Of a stretch of DNA of 64,000 nt, positions 32,960 through 42,936 are shown piece after piece (within the stretch, counting starts at the first letter, position 1; the number at the start of each line of letters is the position of its first letter). Both the position numbers and the translations under genes were made by a program. This DNA is from Comamonas sp. JUb58 (GTDB taxonomy: Bacteria; Pseudomonadota; Gammaproteobacteria; Burkholderiales; Burkholderiaceae_C): assembly GCF_004364775.1 (NCBI RefSeq), contig NZ_SOAL01000018.1, forward strand, positions 1-64,000, read 5' to 3'. Under the pieces are notes generated by a model. It had not been told where the DNA came from. It saw nothing but the letters and a program-made list of their open reading frames with translations, and did not search any database.

Positions 32960-33595
32960 CTATGGCGCCGGCAAGGCCACCACCTGCACGGCGCCGCCGG
33001 CAGGCAGCAGGGGCTCGTAATGCGCCAGCACCAGGTAGCGGCCCTGCGCGGCCAGCTGAGGGGCCGCCGTTTGCAAGGCCTCGCGCAGAAAGCCCAGCGC
33101 TGGTTTGTCCAGCCCCGAGGTAGGCTCATCGAGCAGCACCAGCCGGGCGCCACTGGCCAGGCCCAGCGCGATGACCAGCTTGCGCAGACTGCCGGTGGAC
33201 AGCGCCAGCAAAGGCTTGGCGCCATGCGGGGCCAGATCAAAGCCCGCTTGCCATTGCGCAAAAAGCGCCTCGTCCCAGCCCGGGCAGTCGCGGCGCATCT
33301 GGGCGATCCAGTCTGCGACGAGTGTGGTGTCGGGCGGCATCGTGGCGGGCAGGCGCGGCTCGTGCCAGAACACCGCAGCGGCGCTGTGCAGCGCCTGTGC
33401 GGTCTGGCCGTCAATCCGCAGGCTGCCTCTGCTGGCCTGCAGCTGCCCGGCCAGCAATTGCAAGGCGGTGGTCTTGCCCAGGCTCAGGCTATCGACCAGC
33501 TGCACCAGGCCGGGGGCGGCCTTCCATTGCCAGCCGGCCAGCAGCGGGGCCGCCTGCGAGTATGAAAATTCCAGCGCATTCCAATCCAGGCTCAT
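32960..33595 (-). CDS. Orphan ABC-type ATPase with degenerate Walker A
   Basis: ABC ATPase-like protein of 211 residues. Walker B and D-loop are canonical (LVLLDEPTSGLD), the signature is LSTGSLRKL (usual LSGGQ) and an H-loop His follows (LVLAHYE). The P-loop reads DSLSLGKTT (35-43), so two of the three glycines of GxxGxGKT are replaced. No permease gene is adjacent. It may be a weak or non-hydrolysing ATPase, or belong to a CcmA-like group. It is divergent from the hypothetical gene at 33656. Confidence 0.6.
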   Translation of the reverse strand: MSLDWNALEFSYSQAAPLLAGWQWKAAPGLVQLVDSLSLGKTTALQLLAGQLQASRGSLRIDGQTAQALHSAAAVFWHEPRLPATMPPDTTLVADWIAQMRRDCPGWDEALFAQWQAGFDLAPHGAKPLLALSTGSLRKLVIALGLASGARLVLLDEPTSGLDKPALGFLREALQTAAPQLAAQGRYLVLAHYEPLLPAGGAVQVVALPAP

Positions 33596-33655
33596 AGGGG
33601 TATCCGGCTTGCTTGCTTAACTCCTAAAAACATAGCATAAAATCGCGCAATATCG

Positions 33656-34036
33656 ATGAAAACCCCGCACATGCTCGACTATTTGGACTTTGACACCAGC
33701 GATGACGGCGAAGGCATCAGCAGCCTGGATGCGATGGCCTATGCCAAGGCCGCCCACTGGCCCGCGCTGGCGGCCGAAGTCACCCAGCTGCTGGCCTGGT
33801 GCAGCGATGCCTTTGGCGCCCCCGGCGCGCTGGAAGATGGCCATGCCTGGGATCTGGATCTGCAGCTGCAAAACGATGCCGGTGACGCGCTGGCCTTGCA
33901 CTGGGATGCACGGCAACGCCAGCTGCTGGCCACCCAGGCGGCGCAGCAGCCCGCACTGCAGCTGAGCCTGACCCTCAGCGGCCCCGATCCCTTTGCCCAG
34001 CAGGTGACCGAGCAGTTTCTGGGCGATAGCGACTAA
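33656..34036 (+). CDS. Hypothetical acidic protein
   Basis: Protein of 126 residues (or 121 from a second ATG at 33671), with no recognised family. It is acidic (LDFDTSDDGEGISSLD, EQFLGDSD) and has no signal peptide or membrane helix. Codon use matches its neighbours. It is divergent from the ABC ATPase, with a possible -10 at TAAAAT (33640-33645), and converges on argC with 11 bp between stops. Confidence 0.6.
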   Translation: MKTPHMLDYLDFDTSDDGEGISSLDAMAYAKAAHWPALAAEVTQLLAWCSDAFGAPGALEDGHAWDLDLQLQNDAGDALALHWDARQRQLLATQAAQQPALQLSLTLSGPDPFAQQVTEQFLGDSD

Positions 34037-34047
34037 GCTTTCGCTCT

Positions 34048-34974
34048 CTAAGCAGCCAGCATCAGGTCCAGGTTCTGCACCGCCGCACCCGACGCGCCTT
34101 TGCCCAGGTTGTCAAAAATAGCCGCCAGCAGCACCTGGCCCTGCGCCTCGTTGTGGAAGACGCTGAGCTGCATCGCATTCGTGCCATTGAGCAGTTGCGG
34201 ATCCAGCTGCGTAAGCGCTCTGGCCTCGTCCAGTGACAAGACCTGCACATCGGGCGCCTGCGCATAGTGGCGCGCCAGGCAGACCTGCAGCGCGGCGGCA
34301 TCCACACCGGGTGGCAGCATGCGCAAGGCCAAGGGCACCGTCAACACAATGCCTTGGCGGTATGCGCCATAGGCCGGCACAAACAGCGGGCGCGCGGCCA
34401 GGCCGGCGTGCAGCGCAATCTCCGGCGCATGCTTGTGCGCCAGCTCCAACCCATAGACCTGGAAGGCCGGCGCCGGGCTATCGCCGCCGCCCTCATGTGC
34501 CTCAACCCCAGCGCGCCCGCGCCCGGAGTAGCCCGATACCGCATGCAGGCTGATGGGGTAACTGGCAGGCAGCAGCCCGGCCTGTACCAAGGGCAGCAGC
34601 AGGCCAATCGCGCCGGTCGGGTAGCAACCCGGGTTGCTGACCCGGCGGGCTTGGGCAATGCGCGCTGCCTGCGCAGCCGACATCTCCGGAAAGCCATAAA
34701 CCCAATCGGCCTGGGTGCGGTGCGCCGAGCTGGCATCGATCACCCGCACGGCAGGATTGACGATGGACTGCACCGCCTCGCGTGCAGCCGCATCCGGCAA
34801 GCAGAGGATGGCGATGTCGCAGGCATTGATGGCTTCGGCCCGGCGCTGGGCGTTCTTGCGCTCTGCCGCAGGCAAGGTCAGCAGACGGATATCGGCGCGC
34901 CCGCGCAGCCGCTCATGGATTTGCAGACCGGTGGTGCCCTGGTCGCCGTCGATAAAAACAAGAGGAGTGCGCAT
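34048..34974 (-). CDS. argC: N-acetyl-gamma-glutamyl-phosphate reductase, type 2
   Basis: Arginine-pathway enzyme of 308 residues that reduces the acyl phosphate with NADPH. The catalytic cysteine is Cys117 in SNPGCYPTG, and [11 protein letters not shown] is the conserved His loop. The short length and [16 protein letters not shown]-terminus mark the type 2 subgroup. A LysR regulator gene is divergent, 128 bp away. Other arg genes are not in the window. Confidence 0.93.
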   Translation of the reverse strand: MRTPLVFIDGDQGTTGLQIHERLRGRADIRLLTLPAAERKNAQRRAEAINACDIAILCLPDAAAREAVQSIVNPAVRVIDASSAHRTQADWVYGFPEMSAAQAARIAQARRVSNPGCYPTGAIGLLLPLVQAGLLPASYPISLHAVSGYSGRGRAGVEAHEGGGDSPAPAFQVYGLELAHKHAPEIALHAGLAARPLFVPAYGAYRQGIVLTVPLALRMLPPGVDAAALQVCLARHYAQAPDVQVLSLDEARALTQLDPQLLNGTNAMQLSVFHNEAQGQVLLAAIFDNLGKGASGAAVQNLDLMLAA

Positions 34975-35048
34975 ATGCAGATGACTTCCGAGAATGCGGG
35001 CGCTGGCCCATGGATGAAGCCGCTATGTTCCTCCGGGCCCTAGAATAA

Positions 35049-35091
35049 TGAAAGTTGAATTTCACAAACCAGACATTCAGCTTTTCTGAAT
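35049..35091. promoter_or_regulatory. Two LysR-type operator candidates between argC and a LysR gene
   Basis: TGAAA/TTTCA (35049-35064) and ATTCAG/CTGAAT (35075-35091) are inverted repeats in the divergent gap. The second contains a T-N11-A pattern (35077-35089). LysR proteins usually bind such sites next to their own gene. Confidence 0.45.
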
Positions 35092-35102
35092 TTGGAGCCG
35101 CG

Positions 35103-35987
35103 ATGCGAGAAATCAGCCTGGACCGTTTGCGCACCCTGGTGGCGATTGCCGACCAGGGCTCGTTCATCAAGGCCGCCCATAGCCTGCACCTGGCAGCACC
35201 CACGGTCAGCCTGCATATCGCCGAGCTGGAGGAGCGCATTGGCGCGCCGCTCCTGTCGCGCAAGCGTGGGCATATCAGGCCCTCCGCGATTGGGGAGGTG
35301 CTGGTCGCACGCGCCCGCCGCCTGCTGGACGAGGCCGAGCAGGCCCTGAGCGACATCCAACGCCAGGTGCAAGGGCTGGAAGGGCGGGTGCGGCTGGGCG
35401 CCTCGACCGGTGTCATCGCCCACCTGCTGCCGCAGGCGCTGGCCGTGCTGCGCGACCAGCATCCCGGCATCGATGTGCAGATCAGCGTCCAGACCTCGGA
35501 AGAAACACTGGCGCGGCTGGCAGATGGCAGCCTAGATGTTGGGGTGACCGCCCTGCCCCAGCCAGCCGTTGCAGGCCTGGTGATCCAGCCCTGGCGCCGC
35601 GATCCCGTGATGGCCTTTGTGCCTGCCGATTGGAAGAGCCCCGCCCGCATCACGCCCCAATGGCTTGCCAGCCAGCCGCTGATCCTCAACGATGCCAGCA
35701 CACGCCTGTCACGCCAGACCAGCGAATGGTTTGCCGCCGACGGACACCACCCGGTGCCACGCATTGCGCTGAACTACAACGACGCCATCAAGAGCCTGGT
35801 CGCCGCCGGCTATGGCGCCACCTTGCTGCCGCACGAGGCAACCGCCCCGCCGCCCGATGCGCGCATCACCATGCGCCCGCTGCGCCCGGCGCTGTGGCGC
35901 CAGCTGGGCATGGCCCACCGCGCCGGCTATGTGGAGCCATCCACCCAGCATGTGCTGGATGTGCTGTGGAGCCTGCGCCTGGTGTGA
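35103..35987 (+). CDS. LysR-family transcriptional regulator
   Basis: DNA-binding regulator of 294 residues. The N-terminal winged helix is at residues 1-62 (SFIKAAHSLHLAAPTVSLHIAELE) and the effector domain at about 88-290 (GASTGVIAHLLPQ, LADGSLDVGVTALP). Effector is unknown. It is divergent from argC and preceded by two LysR-type sites, so it may regulate itself and argC or another nearby gene. ATG 35103 matches the family start (MREISLDRLRTLV); an upstream frame from 35055 is less likely. Confidence 0.85.
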   Translation: MREISLDRLRTLVAIADQGSFIKAAHSLHLAAPTVSLHIAELEERIGAPLLSRKRGHIRPSAIGEVLVARARRLLDEAEQALSDIQRQVQGLEGRVRLGASTGVIAHLLPQALAVLRDQHPGIDVQISVQTSEETLARLADGSLDVGVTALPQPAVAGLVIQPWRRDPVMAFVPADWKSPARITPQWLASQPLILNDASTRLSRQTSEWFAADGHHPVPRIALNYNDAIKSLVAAGYGATLLPHEATAPPPDARITMRPLRPALWRQLGMAHRAGYVEPSTQHVLDVLWSLRLV

Positions 35988-36050
35988 GGGGCGCACTGGC
36001 AAGTGCGGGTCTGACAACCCGGCCAGCCAACCAGTCCCGCTTGCGCACGC

Positions 36051-37007
36051 TCAACCCGCCCGGGCACTGCCCGGCGCCAAGCGCTTTAACGGCCGCGCCA
36101 GCCGCATGCGGCCCGCATTCATCAGCAGCATGCCGACAATCGCCGCAGCACCACCCAGCAGCAAGGACGCTGTCACCGGCTCGGCCAGCCACAGGCTGGA
36201 CAGCAGCATGCCAAACAAGGGCACCAGCGACATATAGGCAGCCGCGGCCCCGGCGCCCAGCTCCTGCACCCCCTTCAAGTACCAGGCATAGGCCAGCGCC
36301 GTGGCCCCCAGCGCCAGCGCGACCAGGCTGAGCCAGACCTCGGCGCGCACATGCACCAGGCCGGCCCAGGCGGCGGGCCCCTCCACCAGCAGACTGGCCA
36401 CCAGCAGCAACAGCGCGCCTATGCTGGCGGTCGCTGCAGTGGTGGTGAGCGGGTCGATGCTGGTCAGCACCAGGCGGCCCAGCAAGGTATAGCCCACCCA
36501 ACAGGCCGCGCAGCCCAGCAGCAGCCACTCTCCGGCACCTGCAGCGCTGCCCTGGGGCCACCCCAAATGGCCACCGCTCAGGGCATACAAGGCCCCGCCC
36601 ACCGCCAGCCCCAGGCCCAGAAAGATCGGCAGGTTGATGCGCTCACGAAACAGCAAAACCGCAAACAGCATGGTCAGCACCGGGTTGAGCGCGACCACCA
36701 TGGCCGCCTTGCCGGCAGGCACGGTTTTGAGCGCCAGCAAGAAAAACAGCGAGTAGCCCAGCACACCCACCGCCGACGCAGCCGCCAGCCCTAGCCACTG
36801 GCGCCCCGCCAAATTGCGCAAACGGCCCATGCGCCCAGTGCGGCCCAGCCACAGCAGCAGCACGGCACTGGCCAGCAAAAAGCGCAGGCTGGCTGCAGCC
36901 AGCGGTGGCATGGCCTGCGCCACAACGCGGCCCCAAGGCCAGGACGCGCCCCAGAGCGCCGCCATGCCGATGAGACCCAGATGGGTGGAGTATTTTGCGG
37001 AGTTCAT
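36051..37007 (-). CDS. DMT/EamA family transporter
   Basis: Inner-membrane protein of 318 residues with ten predicted helices in two EamA repeats (LIGMAALWGASWPWGRV and LLLGCAACWVGYTLLGRLV start each half). Such proteins export amino acids or drugs; the substrate is unknown. It is divergent from a LysR gene (37084) with an inverted repeat between them, a common pattern of a regulator and its exporter. Confidence 0.85.
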   Translation of the reverse strand: MNSAKYSTHLGLIGMAALWGASWPWGRVVAQAMPPLAAASLRFLLASAVLLLWLGRTGRMGRLRNLAGRQWLGLAAASAVGVLGYSLFFLLALKTVPAGKAAMVVALNPVLTMLFAVLLFRERINLPIFLGLGLAVGGALYALSGGHLGWPQGSAAGAGEWLLLGCAACWVGYTLLGRLVLTSIDPLTTTAATASIGALLLLVASLLVEGPAAWAGLVHVRAEVWLSLVALALGATALAYAWYLKGVQELGAGAAAAYMSLVPLFGMLLSSLWLAEPVTASLLLGGAAAIVGMLLMNAGRMRLARPLKRLAPGSARAG

Positions 37008-37044
37008 GCGCTGCTACTATCCGCTAATCACCACCGATGGTCGA

Positions 37045-37060
37045 ATGAGCAAATGCTCAT
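37045..37060. promoter_or_regulatory. 16-bp inverted repeat between DMT exporter and LysR genes
   Basis: ATGAGC (37045-37050) and GCTCAT (37055-37060) flank AAAT. It lies in the 76-bp divergent gap where the LysR regulator would be expected to bind. Confidence 0.5.
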
Positions 37061-37083
37061 AGCCATTCCACGTCATACCCGCC

Positions 37084-37965
37084 ATGACCTTCACCCAGCT
37101 CGAAGTCTTTGCCACCCTGGCCAAGGTGGGCAGTTTTTCCCGCGCCGCAGCGGGGCTCGGCATCTCGCAAAGTGGCGTCAGCCATGCGATCAAGCAGCTC
37201 GAAACCGCGCTCGGTGTGGGCCTGTTCAGCCGCGATGGCGCAGTGGTCAGCCTGACAGAGGTCGGCGCCCGCCTGCTGGTGCGCGCCCAGGACATGCTGC
37301 AGCAGCAAGAAGCGCTGCGGCAGGAAGCCCAAGCGGCACAGGGCGCGGCACGCGGGCGCCTGCATATCGCTTCATTTGGCACTACGTCTTCGCTGCGCCT
37401 GCTGCCGCAGCTGCTGGCAGGCTTTCGCCAGGCGCATCCGCTGGTCGAGGTGCATATCGAAGAAGCGGTGGACAGTGTGGTGCTGCAATGGCTGCTGGAG
37501 CGCCGCGTGGAGCTGGGCTTTGTGGTCTTGCCCGACGAGCGCTTTGACACCGTCGCGCTGCTCGAAGACGAGCTGGTGGCGGTGCTGCCTGCGGCGCACC
37601 CCTTGGCTGCGAAGACCAGCATCAGCGCGCTGGATTTTCATGGCCAGCCTTTTATCCGCACCTCGGCAGGCTCGGGGCCCCGGGTCGATGCTTTTCTGGC
37701 GGAGAAGGGCGCCGTGCCCAACACCTTGTACCGGTTTGAGCAGCTCAGCTCGATGATGGGCTTTGTCGCCCAAGGCGATGCGCTGACGATTGCCGCGCGC
37801 CTGGCACTGCCTGCGCCACCGGACGGCGTCGTCTACCGCCGGCTGACGCCGCGCAACCACCGCCAAATCGCGCTGGCGGCACTGCGCTTTGACCGCCTAT
37901 CTCCCGCAGCGGCGGCCTTTGTCGAGACCGCCCGAAAAGCCCGCAGGCGCCTGGTGATGGAATAA
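37084..37965 (+). CDS. LysR-family transcriptional regulator, likely of the DMT exporter
   Basis: Regulator of 293 residues. Winged helix at the N-terminus (SFSRAAAGLGISQSGVSHAIKQLE), linker to about residue 87 and a periplasmic-binding-like effector domain (GRLHIASFGTTSSLRLLPQLL). Divergent from the EamA transporter, 76 bp apart. The exporter is the most likely target. The effector is probably the exporter substrate, but this is inferred. Confidence 0.87.
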   Translation: MTFTQLEVFATLAKVGSFSRAAAGLGISQSGVSHAIKQLETALGVGLFSRDGAVVSLTEVGARLLVRAQDMLQQQEALRQEAQAAQGAARGRLHIASFGTTSSLRLLPQLLAGFRQAHPLVEVHIEEAVDSVVLQWLLERRVELGFVVLPDERFDTVALLEDELVAVLPAAHPLAAKTSISALDFHGQPFIRTSAGSGPRVDAFLAEKGAVPNTLYRFEQLSSMMGFVAQGDALTIAARLALPAPPDGVVYRRLTPRNHRQIALAALRFDRLSPAAAAFVETARKARRRLVME

Positions 37966-37994
37966 AACGCCTGGGTGTCAGAAGCAGGCCGGAT

Positions 37995-38825
37995 TTACTC
38001 TCCGCTCAGCGCAATCACCACGGCCGAGGGCTCCACCGTCACCTGCACCGCAGACCGCGCCCGCAGCGACGATGCTTGGCGGCTGAAACCCACCAGCTGC
38101 ACGCCGGACTGCAGGCGCACGGCCAGCTCCTGCACCGTGCCGCCCCGCGTGGCACGCGTGACCTTGCCCTGCCAGCCATTGCTGCCCGGCGCCAGTGCGG
38201 CGGCTTCGGACGCGGCCTGCACCGTGACGGCGGTGGCCTTGCACATCGCGAGCACCGGCAAGCCCTGGCGCAGGCCCAGCAGCTGCGCGCTCTCGTCGGT
38301 GATATGGGAATGCAGCACAAACTGCGCGCCGGCATCGGCGCCCTGCAGCTCCACCTGTACCAGCGGGCCGCTGCGGCTCAGCTGGGCCACCACGCAAGGC
38401 CATTGGTTGCGCATGCTGGTCATCACCTGCAAGCGCGCCAAGGTGGTGGCGACGGAAATGCCAGCTTGCCCGGCAGCGCGCGCCTGGGGGTCTGCGGCCG
38501 CTGGCAGCTGGCGCGCATGCTCCAGCTGCACATGCAATTGCTCGCGGGCATGGCCCATCGCGTCTGCCGCTTCGAGCAGCAGCAGGGCATCGGCCGTGAG
38601 CTGAGCACCGCCGCCCCCCTTGCCACCCACGCTGCGCTGCACCAGCTCCACCCCTGCCAGGTTGGACAAGGTATCCAAGGCCTGCCAGGCCGCCTTGTAG
38701 CTGATGCCCACGCGGCGTGCGGCCTCCGAGATGGAGCCGCAGTCCTGGATATGGCGCAGCACATCTATGCGGCGGTCAGAGCGCTTCTCGGCGAGCGCGG
38801 CAGCGAGCGATGCTTGGGGAATCAT
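37995..38825 (-). CDS. modE: Molybdate-responsive regulator ModE
   Basis: Molybdate-sensing regulator of 276 residues. The N-terminal winged helix (RRIDVLRHIQDCGSISEAARRVGISYKAAWQALD) is that of ModE/LysR-type modulators. Two C-terminal MOP/TOBE modules follow (around NQWPCVVAQL and SNGWQGKVTRATRGGTVQEL) and bind molybdate. ATG 38825 is used. It is divergent from modA with a ModE-box candidate in the gap, so it likely represses modABC and itself when molybdate is plentiful. Confidence 0.92.
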   Translation of the reverse strand: MIPQASLAAALAEKRSDRRIDVLRHIQDCGSISEAARRVGISYKAAWQALDTLSNLAGVELVQRSVGGKGGGGAQLTADALLLLEAADAMGHAREQLHVQLEHARQLPAAADPQARAAGQAGISVATTLARLQVMTSMRNQWPCVVAQLSRSGPLVQVELQGADAGAQFVLHSHITDESAQLLGLRQGLPVLAMCKATAVTVQAASEAAALAPGSNGWQGKVTRATRGGTVQELAVRLQSGVQLVGFSRQASSLRARSAVQVTVEPSAVVIALSGE

Positions 38826-38963
38826 GGCGCGAATCTTCGCATGCTTTAAGCCCCGTGCCGATGCCCTCAGCACTACGGAAACGGACTGCGTAAAAATATC
38901 GCGGCTATGCGGCGGCCTTTGACCCCCACCATTTGGTGCGCCAAAACAATCTCGTTACACTCG

Positions 38964-39756
<793 letters not shown>

Positions 39757-39776
39757 GAACCTGTTCTAGCGTGCGG

Positions 39777-39796
39777 CCCGCCAGCACTCTGGCGGG
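39777..39796 (+). terminator. Hairpin between modA and modB
   Basis: CCCGCCAG (39777-39784) pairs with CTGGCGGG (39789-39796), loop CACT. The following bases (TCCTGG) are not a T run, so it is probably a weak or processing hairpin that lowers modBC expression relative to modA. Confidence 0.45.
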
Positions 39797-39948
39797 TCCT
39801 GGTTCGCCGGGGGGACACTACCCGGCCGGCTCCTTAGGCTAACCACTTCAGCGCGTTGGCCCGGCCACAGATTCCGCTTGCCGGGCCCGCGCTGTGCGTG
39901 CACCATGTGCGCAGCCATCTCCTCCTTTTTGCCACGACCCCGCCTGCC

Positions 39949-40647
39949 GTGAGTACTTCCATTCTCAGCCCCGACGATTGGGCCGCCATCTGGCTGACGC
40001 TTGAGCTCGCCAGCTTCACGACGATCTTGCTGCTGGTGCTGGCCACGCCGCTGGCCTGGTGGCTGGCGCATACGCCATCGCGCTGGCGTGGCCCCATCGG
40101 TGCGGTGGTGACCCTGCCCCTGGTGCTGCCCCCCACGGTGATTGGCTTTTACCTGCTGGTCACGATGGGCCCCAATGGCCCGATGGGCCACCTCACCAAT
40201 GCGCTGGGCCTGGGCTATCTGCCCTTTACCTTTGCGGGTTTGGTGGTGGGCTCGCTGGTCTACTCGCTGCCCTTTGCGGTGCAGCCGCTGCAGCGGGCCT
40301 TTGAAGGCCTGGGCCGCCGCCCGCTGGAAGTAGCGGCCACCCTGGGCGCCAGCCGTATCGACAGCTTCTTCAGCGTGGCGCTGCCGCTGGCGCGCCCCGG
40401 CTTTATCACCGCTGCCGTGCTGACCTTTGCCCACACGGTGGGCGAGTTCGGCATCGTGCTGATGCTGGGCGGCAATATCCCCAGCAAGACCCGCGTGGTC
40501 TCCGTGCAGATCTACGACCACGTCGAAGCCATGGAGTATGCCCAGGCGCACTGGCTGGCTGGCGGCATGGTGGTGTTTGCCTTTGTGGTGCTGGTGGCCT
40601 TGCAATGGCTGCAACCCCGAGACAAGAACAACGCGAGCCCCCTATGA
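39949..40647 (+). CDS. modB: Molybdate ABC transporter, permease
   Basis: Inner-membrane permease of 232 residues with about five helices. The EAA loop that contacts ModC is visible (EVAATLGASRIDSFFSVALPLARPG). GTG at 39949 is chosen because it precedes the family N-terminus (SPDDWAAIWLTL); upstream frame to 39856 looks non-coding. It overlaps modC by 4 bp (ATGA). The 192-bp gap from modA is unusually long. Confidence 0.9.
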   Translation: MSTSILSPDDWAAIWLTLELASFTTILLLVLATPLAWWLAHTPSRWRGPIGAVVTLPLVLPPTVIGFYLLVTMGPNGPMGHLTNALGLGYLPFTFAGLVVGSLVYSLPFAVQPLQRAFEGLGRRPLEVAATLGASRIDSFFSVALPLARPGFITAAVLTFAHTVGEFGIVLMLGGNIPSKTRVVSVQIYDHVEAMEYAQAHWLAGGMVVFAFVVLVALQWLQPRDKNNASPL

Positions 40648-41780
40648 CGCAAGCCCAGAACGCCAACGACGGCATTCACGCGCGCCTGCAGCTGCAGCGC
40701 GCCTCGTTCCAACTGCAGGTTGATCTGCAGATGCCCGGCCAGGGCGTCACCGCGCTGTTTGGCCCCTCGGGCTGCGGCAAGACCAGCTGCCTGCGCTCCA
40801 TCGCCGGGCTGGAGCGCGCCCAGGGCCAGGTCAGGGTCAATGGCGAGCGCTGGCAGGACGATGACAGCGGCCACTGGCTGCCCACCCACCAGCGGGCGCT
40901 GGGCTATGTGTTTCAAGAGGCCAGCCTGTTCCCGCACCTGAGCGCGCATGACAACATCCGCTACGGCCTGCGCCGCACACCGGCCGCACGCCAGCGCGTG
41001 CAGCTGGAGCGCCTGGTCGAGCTGCTGGGCATTGGCCCGCTGCTGCCGCGCAAGCCCGCCACCTTGTCGGGCGGCGAGCGCCAGCGCGTCGCCATTGCGC
41101 GTGCGCTGGCCACCAGCCCGCGCGTGCTGCTGATGGACGAGCCGCTGGCCGCGCTGGATGCCGAGCGCAAGGCCGAGGTGCTGCCCTACCTGGACCAGCT
41201 CAGCGATCAGCTCAAGCTGCCGATCCTCTATGTCAGCCACTCCATCGACGAAGTGGGCCGCCTGGCCGACCAGGTGGTGCTGCTGCAAACCGGCAAGGTG
41301 GTGGCCCAGGGGCCGGTGGCCGATATGCTGACCCAGCTGGACGCCCCGCTGGCCCAGACCCTGCCCGATGCCCAACAGGCCAGCCTGCTCGAAGGCCAGG
41401 TCTGTGGCCACGACACGCAGGACCACCTGTGGTCGCTGCAAATCGGCACCCTGCCCCAGTTGCAGCTGCACTGGACGCAGGCCGATGCCCACTACCAGCA
41501 GGGCGAGCGGGTGCGCCTGCGCGTGCTGGCACGCGATGTCAGCCTGTCGCTGATGCCGCAGACGGGCAGCTCCATCCTCAACAGCCTACCGGCCGTGGTG
41601 ACCGCCATCCAGCCCAGCAGCCCGGGCCAGGTGCTGGTGCAGCTGCGCCTGGCACCCGGCACTGCCGATGACACGCCCCATCTGCTGGCACTTGTCTCCG
41701 CTCGCTCGGCGCGCCTGTTGCAGCTGACGCCGGGCCTGCTGGTGCATGCCCAGCTCAAGGGCGTGGCCGTGTTGCGCTAA
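40644..41780 (+). CDS. modC: Molybdate ABC transporter, ATP-binding protein
   Basis: ATPase of 378 residues that powers molybdate uptake. Walker A is GPSGCGKTS, the signature LSGGERQRVAIARAL, and Walker B LLMDEPLAALD. The C-terminal TOBE domain (about 300-378; LPAVVTAIQPSSPGQVLVQLRL) is a regulatory molybdate-binding module found in ModC. It overlaps the modB stop. A bidirectional terminator follows at 41820. Confidence 0.94.
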   Translation: MTQAQNANDGIHARLQLQRASFQLQVDLQMPGQGVTALFGPSGCGKTSCLRSIAGLERAQGQVRVNGERWQDDDSGHWLPTHQRALGYVFQEASLFPHLSAHDNIRYGLRRTPAARQRVQLERLVELLGIGPLLPRKPATLSGGERQRVAIARALATSPRVLLMDEPLAALDAERKAEVLPYLDQLSDQLKLPILYVSHSIDEVGRLADQVVLLQTGKVVAQGPVADMLTQLDAPLAQTLPDAQQASLLEGQVCGHDTQDHLWSLQIGTLPQLQLHWTQADAHYQQGERVRLRVLARDVSLSLMPQTGSSILNSLPAVVTAIQPSSPGQVLVQLRLAPGTADDTPHLLALVSARSARLLQLTPGLLVHAQLKGVAVLR

Positions 41781-41819
41781 ACGCCGCTGGCCGCCGCTGA
41801 CCGCCGCCCCAAAAACAAA

Positions 41820-41843
41820 AAAGCCCGGATGCATCCGGGCTTT
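41820..41843. terminator. Bidirectional terminator between modC and the OmpA-like gene
   Basis: AAAGCCCGGAT (41820-41830) pairs with ATCCGGGCTTT (41833-41843). The symmetry allows it to end both modABC (plus) and the OmpA-like gene (minus). Confidence 0.85.
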
Positions 41844-41863
41844 GTCGTATCGGGTCGGGCCGA

Positions 41864-42484
41864 TTAAGGGGCCAGCACCACTTCCACGCGGCGGGCTTGG
41901 GCATTGTTGCCAGCGTTTTCCACCGCTTCGGGCTTCTTCAGCTCCAGCTTGTCTTCGGTCACACCCAGGGCCAGCAGCGCATCGCGCACGGCAAAGGCGC
42001 GTTGCTTGGCCAGCTCGGCGTTCTTGTCGGCGTCGCCGGTGGCATCGGTGTAGCCCGAGATCACGGCACGTTGGCCTGCCTTGACGCCGGCGATCACATC
42101 GACCAGCGCTTCGTTGGCGCCAGGGGCCAGTTCGGCCTTGGCGGTGGCGAAGTAGAACTTGACCACACCGTTTTCGATGACCACGGCAGCGGCGTCGTCG
42201 GCAATCACGGCTGCACCGTTGGCAGCAGCAGCGCCGGTGGCGGCTGCGGCATTGGCAGCCTCAGCAGCACGGGCAGCGGCCACGGCTGGGTCAGTACCAC
42301 CCAGCACGGCACCACCCTTGGAGCCGCTGGCCGTTGCCGTCACAGCGGCCTTTCCGGACTTGGCGCCATGGATGCCCTTGTAAGCACCGAACCACACCAC
42401 ACCCAACACCACCAAAATGATCAGGGCAAAAACAAGGCCCAAGGCAAAGCGCTCATCACCGTCATTATTTTGCGAAGAACTCAC
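41864..42484 (-). CDS. Inner-membrane-anchored OmpA-like protein (GTG start)
   Basis: Protein of 206 residues. One N-terminal membrane helix (FALGLVFALIILVVLGVVWFG) with no cleavable signal, an Ala-rich linker (about 60-95) and a C-terminal OmpA-like peptidoglycan-binding domain (VVKFYFATAKAEL, ISGYTDATGDADKNAELAKQRA). Its placement resembles MotB-like or inner-membrane OmpA proteins. The GTG at 42484 has a GGAG ribosome site 7 bp upstream, which decides the start over a longer upstream frame. Confidence 0.8.
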   Translation of the reverse strand: MSSSQNNDGDERFALGLVFALIILVVLGVVWFGAYKGIHGAKSGKAAVTATASGSKGGAVLGGTDPAVAAARAAEAANAAAATGAAAANGAAVIADDAAAVVIENGVVKFYFATAKAELAPGANEALVDVIAGVKAGQRAVISGYTDATGDADKNAELAKQRAFAVRDALLALGVTEDKLELKKPEAVENAGNNAQARRVEVVLAP

Positions 42485-42936
42485 GGTCAGACTCCAGGCA
42501 CCCGTAGTGCATAAAAAGAGAGAAAAAAGAAAGTGTTTCAGGCAGCGGGCCGTGGCCATGCAGGCCGCGCATACCCCGCTCCCCAGTACGCGCGAGATTG
42601 TACCTTGCAGCACCGGCGCCTTGCGACGAAGCGCCCCGCCATCGCACGGCAAAACAAGCGCTGCAAACGGGAGCTATACAGGTAGTAACCCGGTATTCAG
42701 CGCTCGAAAATAGATAGCAGGTAATCGCGGCACCATGCCCTTTAACTAGTGATTACCCTTGAGTTTGTCGCTTTCCCAAAAATATTTTTTCATCCTTGCG
42801 CCTGTTCGCAACATCGGCAAGGGAATTTGTATGAGGAAGCGCGTACTTATTCGTAAAATCAGTGCTTTTCGAAAATGTGCATTTGCTTACCAGCATTGAG
42901 CATGTATTACAGGACTAGCCAACCATTGGAGACACC
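42485..42936. other. 452-bp gap between the OmpA-like gene and the TRAP operon
   Basis: No gene is supported; an open frame at 42417-42713 is antisense to the OmpA-like gene and has no family features. The gap must hold the promoters of both flanking divergent transcripts. It becomes A/T-rich near 42770-42890. I see no tRNA, terminator or clear operator. Confidence 0.4.
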
